34,140 bases of DNA, from NCBI GenBank assembly GCA_001873745.1, contig MNZQ01000035.1, positions 1 to 34,140 on the forward strand. The letters run 5' to 3'. Positions 15,758 to 25,200 of this stretch are shown here, piece after piece. The notes beneath the pieces were generated by a model. The model was not told where the DNA came from. It was given only the letters and a program-made list of their open reading frames with translations, and ran no database searches. The DNA is from Syntrophaceae bacterium CG2_30_58_14. GTDB lineage: Bacteria; Desulfobacterota; Syntrophia; Syntrophales; UBA5619. The position numbers and the translations under genes were made by a program. Within the stretch, counting starts at the first letter, position 1. Every line of letters begins with the position of its first letter.

Positions 15758-15786
15758 TTGACAGACGCGGAATAATCGTATATTAA
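15758..15786 (+). promoter_or_regulatory. Putative sigma-70 promoter of the EF-G gene
   Basis: A perfect TTGACA (15758-15763), 17 nt and TATTAA (15781-15786). An alternative -10, TATATT, overlaps it at a 15-nt spacing. The leader to the preferred start at 15914 would be about 120 nt. Confidence 0.55.
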
Positions 15787-15913
15787 TCGCGCCCCTTAAT
15801 CATCATCGTCATCCGCAGCGGAACCACTCTCTCGCATGACATCTCCCCATGAGGGATTTTATTACATGGCGTTGAACGACCGGCGGGTTGTTCTGACAGC
15901 AGAAGGAACAGGT

Positions 15914-18007
15914 ATGAGCAGCACAGTCGAAAAAGTACGGAATATCGGGATCAGCGCCCATATCGACTCGGGGAAGACCACCCTGACCGAACGGATCCTG
16001 TTTTACACAAAGCGGATCCATGCCATTCATGACGTCAAGGGCAAAGACGGCGTCGGCGCGACGATGGACTCCATGGAATTAGAGAAGGAGCGGGGCATCA
16101 CAATCGCCTCGGCCGCAACCTTCTGCGAATGGCAGGACCACGAGATCAACATCATCGATACCCCCGGGCATGTCGATTTCACAATCGAAGTCGAACGATC
16201 CCTCCGCGTGCTGGACGGCGCCGTACTGGTGCTCTGCTCCGTCGGCGGCGTCCAGTCGCAGTCCATCACCGTCGATATGCAGATGAAGCGCTACAAGGTG
16301 CCCTGCATCGCCTTTATCAACAAATGCGACCGCAGCGGCGCCGATCCCTCCCGCGTGATCGCCCAGCTCCATTCCAAGTTAGGTCACAACGCCGTCGCGA
16401 TGCAGATGCCGATCGGCCTGGAAATGGATTTCCGGGGCGTCATCGACCTTTTGTCCATGAAGGCCTTCTATTTCGAGGGTGAGAACGGCGAACAGGTCCG
16501 GAGCGACGAGATTCCCGCGGAGCTCGTGGCCGCGGCACGCTCGAAGCGGGAAGAGATGATCGATGCCGCATCGCTCTTCTCCGATGAGCTGACCGAGGCG
16601 ATCCTCGAAGAGGGTTCGATTTCCGACGCGTTGATCATTGATGCGGTCCGTAAGGGAACCCTGCTTAGGAAATTCACCCCGGTTTTCCTCGGATCGGCTT
16701 ACAAAAACAAAGGTGTCCAGCCGCTCTTGGACGCGGTAAACCGGTATCTTCCCTGTCCGGCGGATGTCGAGAACACCGCGCTGGATCTCGATCATGAAGA
16801 AACCCCGGTGGTGCTCTCCTCCGATTCCTCCCTGCCGATTGTGGCATTGGCGTTCAAGCTCGAAGACGGCACTTACGGACAACTGACCTACGTCCGCGTT
16901 TACCAGGGGACGCTGGCCAAGGGTGCGGTGATTGTCAACACCCGGACCGGTAAAAAAACGAAGGTCGGACGCGTGGTCCGCATGCACGCCGATCAGATGG
17001 AAGACATCGAGGCCGCAAACGCCGGTTATATCGGGGCGCTTTTCGGAATCGAGTGCGCCTCCGGCGATACCTTTGTTTCCCCGGGCCTCAACCTGACCAT
17101 GACCTCCATGTACGTTCCGAAACCGGTGATCTCGCTGGCAATATTTCCGAAGGACAACAAATCCCAGATCAACATGTCCAAGGCCCTCAACCGTTTTACG
17201 AAGGAAGACCCGACCTTCCGCACCCATGTGGATGATGAGACCAACGAGACGATCATCGAAGGGATGGGCGAACTGCACCTGGAAATCTATGTGGAGCGGA
17301 TGAAACGTGAATACGCCACCGATGTGGAAACGGGGAAACCCCGCGTGGCCTACCGCGAGACGATCACGCAGCGGGCGGAATTCAATTACACCCACAAGAA
17401 GCAGACCGGCGGCTCCGGCCAGTACGGCCGCGTGGCGGGCTACATGGAGCCCATCACGGAAGGCGAAGAGGATTTCGTTTTCGACAACCAGGTCCGGGGC
17501 GGGTCGATTCCCACCCAGTACATCGCGGCCTGTGAAAAGGGTTTTCACCAATGCCTGGCCAAGGGGCCGAAGATGGAGTTTCCGGTGACCGGCGTGAAGA
17601 TCGTCATCAACGACGGGGCGTCGCATGCGGTCGACTCCTCCGATATGGCCTTTCAGGCGGCGGCCCGCGGCGCTTTCCGTGAAGGGTATGCCAAGGCCAA
17701 GGCCGTGATCCACGAACCGATCATGAAGGTGGTCGTGGAGACGCCGACCGAGTTCCAGGGCGCGGTGATGGGGCTCCTCAACCAGAGACGGGGGATGATC
17801 GTCGGGGCGCAGGACGAGGGGGTGATGACCGTGGTTGAGGCCCAGGTCCCGCTCGCCGAGATGTTCGGCTTTTCGACGGTCCTGAGATCCTCCACGCAGG
17901 GCAAGGCGCAATTCACGATGGAATTCGCGCTCTATCGCCAGGTCCCGCAATCCATCGCGGAAAAGATTGCGGAAGAGGTCGCCCTCCGGAAGAAGAGCGC
18001 GGCATAA
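15914..18007 (+). CDS. fusA: Translation elongation factor G (spdEFG1-like)
   Basis: GTPase that drives tRNA-mRNA translocation on the ribosome. The five EF-G domains are present over 697 aa. G motifs are visible: [12 protein letters not shown] (P-loop), [11 protein letters not shown] (switch I), DTPGHVDF and NKCD. The segment [24 protein letters not shown] resembles the spirochaete/deltaproteobacterial and mitochondrial EF-G1 branch (spdEFG1/mtEFG1), which in studied species does translocation while a sister EF-G2 does recycling. This copy is outside any str operon, so a second EF-G is likely elsewhere. The track start (15836) adds 26 residues; the ATG at 15914 has GAAGGAACAGG just upstream and matches the family N-terminus. 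Confidence 0.94.
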   Translation: MSSTVEKVRNIGISAHIDSGKTTLTERILFYTKRIHAIHDVKGKDGVGATMDSMELEKERGITIASAATFCEWQDHEINIIDTPGHVDFTIEVERSLRVLDGAVLVLCSVGGVQSQSITVDMQMKRYKVPCIAFINKCDRSGADPSRVIAQLHSKLGHNAVAMQMPIGLEMDFRGVIDLLSMKAFYFEGENGEQVRSDEIPAELVAAARSKREEMIDAASLFSDELTEAILEEGSISDALIIDAVRKGTLLRKFTPVFLGSAYKNKGVQPLLDAVNRYLPCPADVENTALDLDHEETPVVLSSDSSLPIVALAFKLEDGTYGQLTYVRVYQGTLAKGAVIVNTRTGKKTKVGRVVRMHADQMEDIEAANAGYIGALFGIECASGDTFVSPGLNLTMTSMYVPKPVISLAIFPKDNKSQINMSKALNRFTKEDPTFRTHVDDETNETIIEGMGELHLEIYVERMKREYATDVETGKPRVAYRETITQRAEFNYTHKKQTGGSGQYGRVAGYMEPITEGEEDFVFDNQVRGGSIPTQYIAACEKGFHQCLAKGPKMEFPVTGVKIVINDGASHAVDSSDMAFQAAARGAFREGYAKAKAVIHEPIMKVVVETPTEFQGAVMGLLNQRRGMIVGAQDEGVMTVVEAQVPLAEMFGFSTVLRSSTQGKAQFTMEFALYRQVPQSIAEKIAEEVALRKKSAA

Positions 18008-18102
18008 TGGATCAGGGAGATAGACTGAAGGGGCGCTTCAGCCTATTCGCCAGGGTCGTTGCTGCAAGACAGGATTACCAACATAAAGACAGGAGGGGTA
18101 CT

Positions 18103-18804
18103 ATGCTGAAAAAAGAACTCATCCTTCGCAACCCGTTGCGTCAACTTGGTTTCGAGACCGAGGACATCCTTCCCGCCGGCGCAATCGGCGCAGTTCTTTC
18201 CCACGCCGGCGTCGGAAAAACCGCCTTGCTTGTCCAACTGGCCCTGAACGGCATGCTGAGAAGCCAGAATGTCCTTCATATCAGCCTGAACGATCCCGTC
18301 AACAAGGTGAACCTCTGGTACAATGAGCTGTTTCATCATCTTGCGGGACGTTATGAAAGGGCGCAGATCAACGGCCTCTGGGAATCGGTCCTGCCTCACC
18401 GGTTCATCATGACCTTCCGCGTCGAAAGTTTCACGGTTCCGAAGCTGGAAGAACGGCTGAGCGATCTGACCGAACAGGGGATCTTCTCACCAACGATGAT
18501 GATCATTGACGGTCTCCATTTTGACGAGTCCCGGCGTTCGGATCTGAACGCCCTGAAAGCGCTCGCCGTAAAAAATAGCATTCATATCTGGTTCACCGTC
18601 CATACCCACCGGCACGAATCGTCCGGTTTGGACGGCCTCCCGGTATCCTTTTCAGCGGTCGCCGTTCTGTTCGATCTCGTTCTGGAGCTGCAGCCGGAAC
18701 ATGCGGATGTCCACATCAAGCTGCTCCGCGGCGGCGGATCGACCCAAGTTGGATCCCCGCTGCTCCTCGACCCATCGACCATGCTGATCAAGGATCCGAT
18801 GTAA
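18103..18804 (+). CDS. Small RecA/KaiC-like P-loop ATPase, function unknown
   Basis: A soluble 233-aa protein with a Walker A motif SHAGVGKTALLVQ (K39) and a Walker B-like MMIIDGLHF. HISLNDPVNKVNLWYNELF lies between them and IWFTVHTHR after them. This layout is that of a single RecA-fold (KaiC/RadA-like) domain, without zinc finger, Lon domain or second ATPase domain. I recognise no named family. The ORF track starts at 18007, but AGGAGGGG six nt before the ATG at 18103 clearly selects this start. It follows EF-G by 95 nt on the same strand and precedes recC by 139 nt. DNA- or signalling-related roles are both possible. Confidence 0.8.
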   Translation: MLKKELILRNPLRQLGFETEDILPAGAIGAVLSHAGVGKTALLVQLALNGMLRSQNVLHISLNDPVNKVNLWYNELFHHLAGRYERAQINGLWESVLPHRFIMTFRVESFTVPKLEERLSDLTEQGIFSPTMMIIDGLHFDESRRSDLNALKALAVKNSIHIWFTVHTHRHESSGLDGLPVSFSAVAVLFDLVLELQPEHADVHIKLLRGGGSTQVGSPLLLDPSTMLIKDPM

Positions 18805-18860
18805 ACCGGCCTCTTTTGGCTTCCATTTTCCCCGGATCGTGCGATGACCCCGTAAAATGA

Positions 18861-18893
18861 CTTTTTCCCCGCCCGGCACCGGGAGGGAAAAAG
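18861..18893. other. Hairpin in the recC leader
   Basis: CTTTTTCCC (18861-18869) and GGGAAAAAG (18885-18893) form perfect arms, with a further inner CCCGG/CCGGG pairing. Neither strand has the T-run needed for an intrinsic terminator. It lies just upstream of the preferred recC start and may be a leader structure. Confidence 0.4.
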
Positions 18894-18943
18894 CGGGGAT
18901 GGGCGAAAGAGGGAGATTCCGTAGAAATCCAGGACGGCGATCC

Positions 18944-21900
18944 ATGGGTCGTTTCAATCTCTTCATCAGCAACCGGATGGAACGCCTCGCGGCGCAATTA
19001 GCGGATACCCTCCGGAGGCCCCTCTCCGATCCCCTGTGGGGCGATATCATTATCGTGCAGAACCGGGGCATGGAGCGCTGGATCTCCATGCAACTCGCCC
19101 TTCGGCACGGAATCTGCGCGAACGTCCGCTTTCCCTTCCCCCGAGTTTTTCTCCATGAAATCGCGACCAGCCTGACAGGAATCTCTCCCGCGGGCGACTA
19201 CGAACCCGAGATCCTGACCTGGCGGATCATGGGAATCCTGCCGGGTTGTCTAAATGCTCCTCTTTACAGCGGCTTGAAGCGCTATCTCACTGATGACCCT
19301 GCAGACCTGAAAAGAGTTCAACTGGCGGCCGGCATTGCGCGGGTATTCGATCGCTATCTGATCTTTCGTCCCGAAATGGTGGACGCCTGGGAGAAGGGGG
19401 AAAGCGGAACGGGGGAAGCCGGATGGCAGGCCGATCTCTGGCGGAGGATCCGCGCGACCTGTACTACGGAACATCTGAACGGGCTTCGCAAGCAGATACG
19501 CCGCCGAATCGCGACGGGGTCGTCCGCTGCCCTGCTTCCCGAGCGGATCTCCATTTTCGGCATCTCGGTTTTGCCGCCGTTCTACCTCGATTTCTTTCAT
19601 CTCCTTTCGCAATCGACGGAGGTGAACGGTTTTTTCATGAACCCCTGCCGGGAGTTCTGGACCGACATCCGCTCGGAGCGGGAGATGGGGCGGATGGTGC
19701 AGCGCGTGCGGGAAAAGACGGGTTGGAAAACCGCCACCGAGGAGGATCTCTTCCTTGAAAAGGGGAACGGCCTGCTCGCATCGCTCGGCAAACAAGGGCG
19801 GGATTTCTTCTCCCGTCTTGCCGCTGTTTCGTCGGATATTCATGAGGAGTTCCCGGATCCCGGGGAGGGGAGCCTGCTGACCATGGTCCAGGCCGATATG
19901 CTGAATCTGCGCGACCGGGGCGGAGGCGGAATCCCCAAAGCCGGCGTCGCCCGCGATGACCGTTCCGTACAGATCCATTCCTGCCACGGTCCACTCCGGG
20001 AAATCGAGATCCTCCATGATCAACTGTTAGAGATGTTTTCGCAGAACGCGGACATTTTGCCGAACGATATCATCGTTATGGCGCCGGATATCGAAATATA
20101 CGCCCCGCTGGTGGAGGCGGTTTTCGGTGGGGACGCCTTGCGGCAAGGTGTCCCCAAACGCCGGCGGGAGATCCCCTTCAGCATCGCCGACCGCGGCATC
20201 CGTCACGGAAGCGCCATGGTCCGGGCCGTTTTTGCGATCCTGGAGCTTGTAACCGGCCGTTTCGGCGTCGCCGGCAGCCTCTCCATCCTCGATTCGGCGC
20301 CGGTTCGGAGGCGATTCGGCCTGGAGGATGGGGATGTCGATAAGATCCGGCGCTGGATCGCCGAATCGGGGATCCGCTGGGGGATCGATCCGGAGGACCG
20401 GGCGCGCTCCGGCCTTCCCGCATTCCGGGAAAACACCTGGCGGTCGGGTCTGGACCGCCTGCTGCTTGGTTATGCGATGGCGGGCGATGGGAGACGGATC
20501 TTCCGGGGGGTAGTTCCCTATGACGATATCGAGGGAAAGGACGCGGAGATCCTCGGCCGATTCATCACCTATGCGGAGGCCCTTTTTTCGCTCCGCGCCT
20601 CACTTGCAAAACCGCGTTCCCTCGGCGACTGGGCCGCCGCTTTTCTCGGTCTCTTGGAGGCGTTTTTCGCCCCCGCAGCGGCGGAGGACGAGGAAGAAGA
20701 ACTCCGCTCTCTGCGCCGCTCTCTGGAAGAGATCGGAAGAATTGAAGAAAAGGCGGCTTTTCACGATGCGGTCGCGTTTTCGGTGATGAAATCCCTTCTG
20801 ACAAATGCGCTCGATAACACCGGCCATCCCTACGGGTACATGACCGGAGGCGTGACCTTCTGCGCGATGGTTCCGATGCGGAGCATCCCCGCCCGGGTTG
20901 TCTGCCTCCTCGGAATGAACAACGCCGATTATCCCCGCCGATCCGAACCGGTCGATTTCGATCTTCTAAGCGAAAACCCGAGGTCCGGCGATCCGTCGCG
21001 AAGGGATGATGACCGCTACCTGTTTCTCGAGGCGCTGCTCTCCGCTCGCGATACCCTCTATATCAGTTATGTAGGGCAGAGCAGCGAAGACAACAGCGTG
21101 ATTCCCCCCTCCGTTCTCGTTTCGGAGCTGATCGACCATCTGGGACAGGGTTATCGGTGCGAGGGCGAAACGGTTGAGGAACATCTGCTGACCCGCCACC
21201 ACCTCCATCCCTTTCACCCCTCCTATTTTTCGGGCGATGCGAAGCTCTTCAGCTATTCCGCGGAGAATTGCGCGGCGGCCGGCAGCCTCGTCGATCCTTC
21301 GCGGGCGGAGCGGAAATTTGCGACGGAGCTTCTCCCCGAGCCGGAGACGGGGTGGCGGGAGATTTCGACCGCAGACCTGATAACATTTTTCAGAAACCCC
21401 TCGAAATATCTGATGAAGAGGAGGATCGGCCTTTCCCTCGATGAAGGACCGGAAATTCTTCGGGAGAAGGAGTTGTTCCGGATCGGGGGGATGGAGCGGT
21501 ATCGTCTGGGAGAGTCCCTGCTCGAACATGCCCTCGGCGGCGGAGATCCGCGGGAACCCTTCCAGGCGATGATGGCCTCCGGTGAGCTTCCCCATGGAGC
21601 GGCCGGGCTCTGTGAGTACGATGCGCTTTGCCGGAAGGTGACCGACTTCGCCGCGTCCGCGGCTCCGCTGCTGAAAGGTCGGCGAACCTCTCCGTTGGAC
21701 GTGGATCTCACTCTCGCCGGCTTTCACATTTCCGGGCGGATCGATGGCCTCTGCGAGGCGGGCCTGATCCGGCGCCGGTATGCAACCATCCGCGGCAAGG
21801 ACCATTTGCGGCTCTGGATCGACCTTCTGCTATGGTCTCTCGCCGAACCCGCCGCCGATCACGGGTCGGCCGTACTTCTCGGGCGGGAGGAGGCATGGGG

Positions 21901-22231
21901 CTATACGGTCCCGGAAAACCCGCGGGAGGCGCTCGGCAACCTCCTTCGGATCTATGCAGCGGGGCTGCGGGGTCCTGCCCCTTTCTTCCCGGAGACCTCT
22001 CTGGCCTATGCAGAGACCCTCCACGGGGGAAAGAAAACAGCCGAAGCGGCGCTCAAGAGGGCGGAGTCGAGCTGGAACGGCAATGAACAGCTCCAGCTCC
22101 CGGGCGAGGGGGATGATCCCTATTTTCGCCTCTGTTTCGGGGCCGATCCGCCGCTGGATCCGGATTTCCGGGAGATGGCGGTAGCGGTGTTCGAACCGCT
22201 CCTCAGCCGCCGGGAGAAGCGGGGAAGATGA
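18944..22231 (+). CDS. recC: Exodeoxyribonuclease V gamma subunit
   Basis: RecC is the subunit of the RecBCD helicase-nuclease that splits the DNA strands and recognises the Chi sequence. The protein is 1095 aa from the ATG at 18944, close to E. coli RecC (1122 aa). Recognisable parts are the N-terminal FNLFISNRMERLAAQLAD and VQNRGMERWISMQLALRHGI, a FGISVLPPFYLDFFHLLS segment, HSCHGPLREIEILHDQLLEM, PFSIADRG and MVPMRSIPARVVCLLGMNN. The track start (18857) would read through the leader hairpin; AGGACGG before the ATG at 18944 fits better. A 27-bp palindrome is embedded in frame at about residues 396-404, in a loop after EAVFG. It overlaps recB by ATGA. Confidence 0.95.
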   Translation: MGRFNLFISNRMERLAAQLADTLRRPLSDPLWGDIIIVQNRGMERWISMQLALRHGICANVRFPFPRVFLHEIATSLTGISPAGDYEPEILTWRIMGILPGCLNAPLYSGLKRYLTDDPADLKRVQLAAGIARVFDRYLIFRPEMVDAWEKGESGTGEAGWQADLWRRIRATCTTEHLNGLRKQIRRRIATGSSAALLPERISIFGISVLPPFYLDFFHLLSQSTEVNGFFMNPCREFWTDIRSEREMGRMVQRVREKTGWKTATEEDLFLEKGNGLLASLGKQGRDFFSRLAAVSSDIHEEFPDPGEGSLLTMVQADMLNLRDRGGGGIPKAGVARDDRSVQIHSCHGPLREIEILHDQLLEMFSQNADILPNDIIVMAPDIEIYAPLVEAVFGGDALRQGVPKRRREIPFSIADRGIRHGSAMVRAVFAILELVTGRFGVAGSLSILDSAPVRRRFGLEDGDVDKIRRWIAESGIRWGIDPEDRARSGLPAFRENTWRSGLDRLLLGYAMAGDGRRIFRGVVPYDDIEGKDAEILGRFITYAEALFSLRASLAKPRSLGDWAAAFLGLLEAFFAPAAAEDEEEELRSLRRSLEEIGRIEEKAAFHDAVAFSVMKSLLTNALDNTGHPYGYMTGGVTFCAMVPMRSIPARVVCLLGMNNADYPRRSEPVDFDLLSENPRSGDPSRRDDDRYLFLEALLSARDTLYISYVGQSSEDNSVIPPSVLVSELIDHLGQGYRCEGETVEEHLLTRHHLHPFHPSYFSGDAKLFSYSAENCAAAGSLVDPSRAERKFATELLPEPETGWREISTADLITFFRNPSKYLMKRRIGLSLDEGPEILREKELFRIGGMERYRLGESLLEHALGGGDPREPFQAMMASGELPHGAAGLCEYDALCRKVTDFAASAAPLLKGRRTSPLDVDLTLAGFHISGRIDGLCEAGLIRRRYATIRGKDHLRLWIDLLLWSLAEPAADHGSAVLLGREEAWGYTVPENPREALGNLLRIYAAGLRGPAPFFPETSLAYAETLHGGKKTAEAALKRAESSWNGNEQLQLPGEGDDPYFRLCFGADPPLDPDFREMAVAVFEPLLSRREKRGR
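20129..20155. repeat. REP-like 27-bp palindrome in recC
   Basis: Arms GGGGACGCCTTGC and GCAAGGTGTCCCC flank a single G, with one mismatch (a G·T wobble in RNA). It is read in frame 1 of recC as GDALRQGVP, in a loop between the conserved VEAVFG and PFSIADR motifs. Same family as 22262-22288 and 24960-24986. Confidence 0.85.
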
Positions 22232-25200
22232 ACGGAACCGATCCTCATATCAGACCCCATTGGGGACACCTTGCGGCAAGGTGTCCCCAAGCCTTCGATC
22301 TGACGCATACGCCTCTTTCCGGAACGAATCTGATCGAGGCCGGCGCGGGGACCGGGAAGACCTATGCCATTGCCGGCCTCTACGTGCGCCTCCTCATCGA
22401 ATCCGCGCTCCCGGTGCGGGAGATCCTGGTCGTGACCTATACCGTCGCCGCTACGGATGAACTGAAGGACCGGATCCGGCGCCGGGTCCGCGACGCGCTC
22501 TGCGCATTCCAGACCGGCTGGGGTACGGACGCATTCCTGATCGCGCTGCTTAAGAAATTTCCGGAACCGGGAGAGCGGGTTCATGCCGCGGAACGGTTGA
22601 CCCGTGCGCTGCGGGATTTCGACGAGGCGGCGATCCATACGATTCACGGCTTCTGCCAGCGGGTTCTTCGGGAAAACGCCTTCGAAAGCGGGGAGCTTTT
22701 CGACACGGAACTGATCACCGACGATCAGCAGATTCGGCTTGAAATTGTTGAGGATTTCTGGAGGAACCACTTCTATGAAACGGCGCCCGAGGTCGCGGCC
22801 TATGCGCTCGAGCAGAAATACAGTCCCGAATCCCTGCTGCGGTTCATCGGGAGCCGCGCTTTTCTGCCCGAGTGGCGGATCGTTCCCGAAATGGAACCGC
22901 CCGACGACGAAGAACGGGGACGCCTGGTCGAGCGACTGCGGCGGGAGCTTTCCGCGCTGCGGGCGGACTGGCCTACTTGCAGGGAGGAGGTCTCCGCGCG
23001 GTTGGGTGATCCGGCGCTGAAGGCCAATCTGTACGGCAGCCGCGTGCCTTGGTTGATCGCGGAAATGGATCGATGCCTTGCCGGGGAGAACACCTCCCTT
23101 TTTCTCTTCGCCGGCTTTGAAAAATTCACCGCGGACAAAATTGCAGCCTCCCTCCGCAAGGGTGGAACTTCCCCGGAACATCCTGTATTTGAGCTCTGCC
23201 GCACGATTTGGGGACTCTCCTCGCAACTGAAGGTCGCCCTGGATCGCCATCTCCTGTTCCTGAAGCGGGAATTGATCCGCGCGATGACGGAGGAGCTTCC
23301 CCAAAAAAAACAGCAGCGGAATGTCCAGTATTTCGACGATCTGCTGCTCAGGCTTCGCAGGGCGCTGCTAAAACCGGGCGGGGAAGGTCTTGCCCAGGCG
23401 ATCCGCCGCCGATACCGGGCGGCGCTGATCGACGAATTTCAGGATACGGATCCGGTTCAATACGTGATCTTCTCGGCGATATTTCGCGAGGCGGGGAACA
23501 TCCTCTTTCTGATCGGCGACCCCAAGCAGGCCATTTACAGCTTCCGCGGCGCCGACATCTTCGCCTATCTGACGGCGGCCTCCCAGGTCGAAGCCGTTCA
23601 CACCCTCGATGCAAACTGGCGCTCCGACCCGGTTCTGATCCGGGCCGTCAATACGCTCTTTTCCCGCCGGGAAAATCCCTTCGTCTTTCCGGAGATAGCC
23701 TTCCGGCCGGCGCGGGCCGGAAATGAGACATTTACAGAAAAGCTAACGATTGAAGGATGTTCCGAACCACCTCTCCAGTGCTGGTTTATAGATGCGGATG
23801 GCGGTGATGAGGCCCAAAAACCACTCCCGAAGGGGATCGCCCGGCCGCGGGTTGCGCGCGCGGTCGCGGCGGAGATCGCGAGGCTGCTCCTCTTGGGAAG
23901 GCAGGGGCGCGCGATGATCGGGGAAAGAGCTCTTCGGGAAGGTGACATCGCGGTCCTCGTCCGGACGAACCGGGAGGCCCGCCTCTGCCGCGAAGGGCTT
24001 GCTGCATTGCGGATCCCGGCGGTGCTCCACAGCACGGGAGACCTCTTCGACTCCCCGGAGGCCATGGAGATGGAACGTCTGCTGCTGGCCGTGCTCTCCC
24101 CCGACCGGGCGGAGCTCCTTTTGGCGGCGCTGGCCACGGATATGGTCGGATGTAATCTTGCGGCATTGGATGCGCTGCGTCATGATGAACAGGCGTGGGA
24201 AACCTGGCGGGAGGGATTTCGGTCCTATCACAGGATCTGGGAGAAGGGCGGCTTTCTGAAGATGTTCCGTCTGTTTCTCGATCGGGAGCAGGTGCGGGGC
24301 CGGCTGCTGGCCTTCGCGGATGGGGAGCGTCGGCTGACCAACTGCATCCATCTTTCCGAGGCGCTGCACCGCGAGGCCGACGAAAGGAACCTGGGGATGG
24401 CCGCTCTGATCCAATGGCTGGCCGAAAAACGGGACCCGCGGAGGGCAAGCAAAGAGGAACACCAGCTTCGCTTGGAGAGCGACGCGGAGGCCGTTCGGAT
24501 CGTAACGATCCACAAGAGCAAGGGGCTGCAATATCCGGTGGTCTTCTGTCCGTTTCCGTGGGGAGGAACGGCGGAGAGGGACGAGCTGCTCTGCTATCAT
24601 GATCCCGTCGATCACGGGCAGATTTGCGATCTGGGATCGGAGGACTATCCCGACCACCGGCAGCGTGCCAGACGGGAGGCCCTTGCCGAAGAGGTGCGGC
24701 TGTTCTATGTGGCCCTGACGCGCGCCCGAAACCGCTGCACGTTCGTCTGGGGAAGGATCAACGGTGTCGGCGGCTCGGCGCCGGCCTATCTGCTGCACGG
24801 CGGGGATGATGCGGAGGATGCCGTTTTTGCAACGGAAAGTCGTTATCAAAAACTCTCCGGCCGTGAAATCCATGATGAACTGAAAAGGATCGCCGCAAAA
24901 GCGCGTGGTTCCATAGAACTTCTGGATATGCCGTCCGACGCGGGCGCGGTGCGTATGACGGGGACACCTTGCCGCAAGGTGTCCCCCTTTGGCGGGGACA
25001 CGATGCGGCATCATGTCCCCGTCCGGTGTCGGGAATTTCACGGCGCCGTCGATCACTCCTGGCGTGTCGCCAGCTTCTCCCATCTCATCTCCGGCGTCGG
25101 TTGGAACAGCGAGCTGCCCGACCGCGACAGCGACCGGGGTGGACGGGTACACGATGCGGCATCATGTCCCCGTATTGGAATGCTTTCCCCGGGTCCGGAA

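Noticed and set aside
16379-17950. 523-aa ORF antisense to the EF-G gene
   Set aside because: Shadow of the conserved EF-G coding sequence, without a start signal or motifs of its own.
18861-18893. Leader hairpin before recC read as an intrinsic terminator of the ATPase gene
   Set aside because: The right arm is followed by CGGGGAT rather than a T-run, and the opposite strand has none either. It is kept only as a structured leader.
23743-25152. 469-aa ORF antisense to recB
   Set aside because: Opposite-strand shadow in high-G+C sequence; the RecB helicase motifs run through the whole region on the plus strand.
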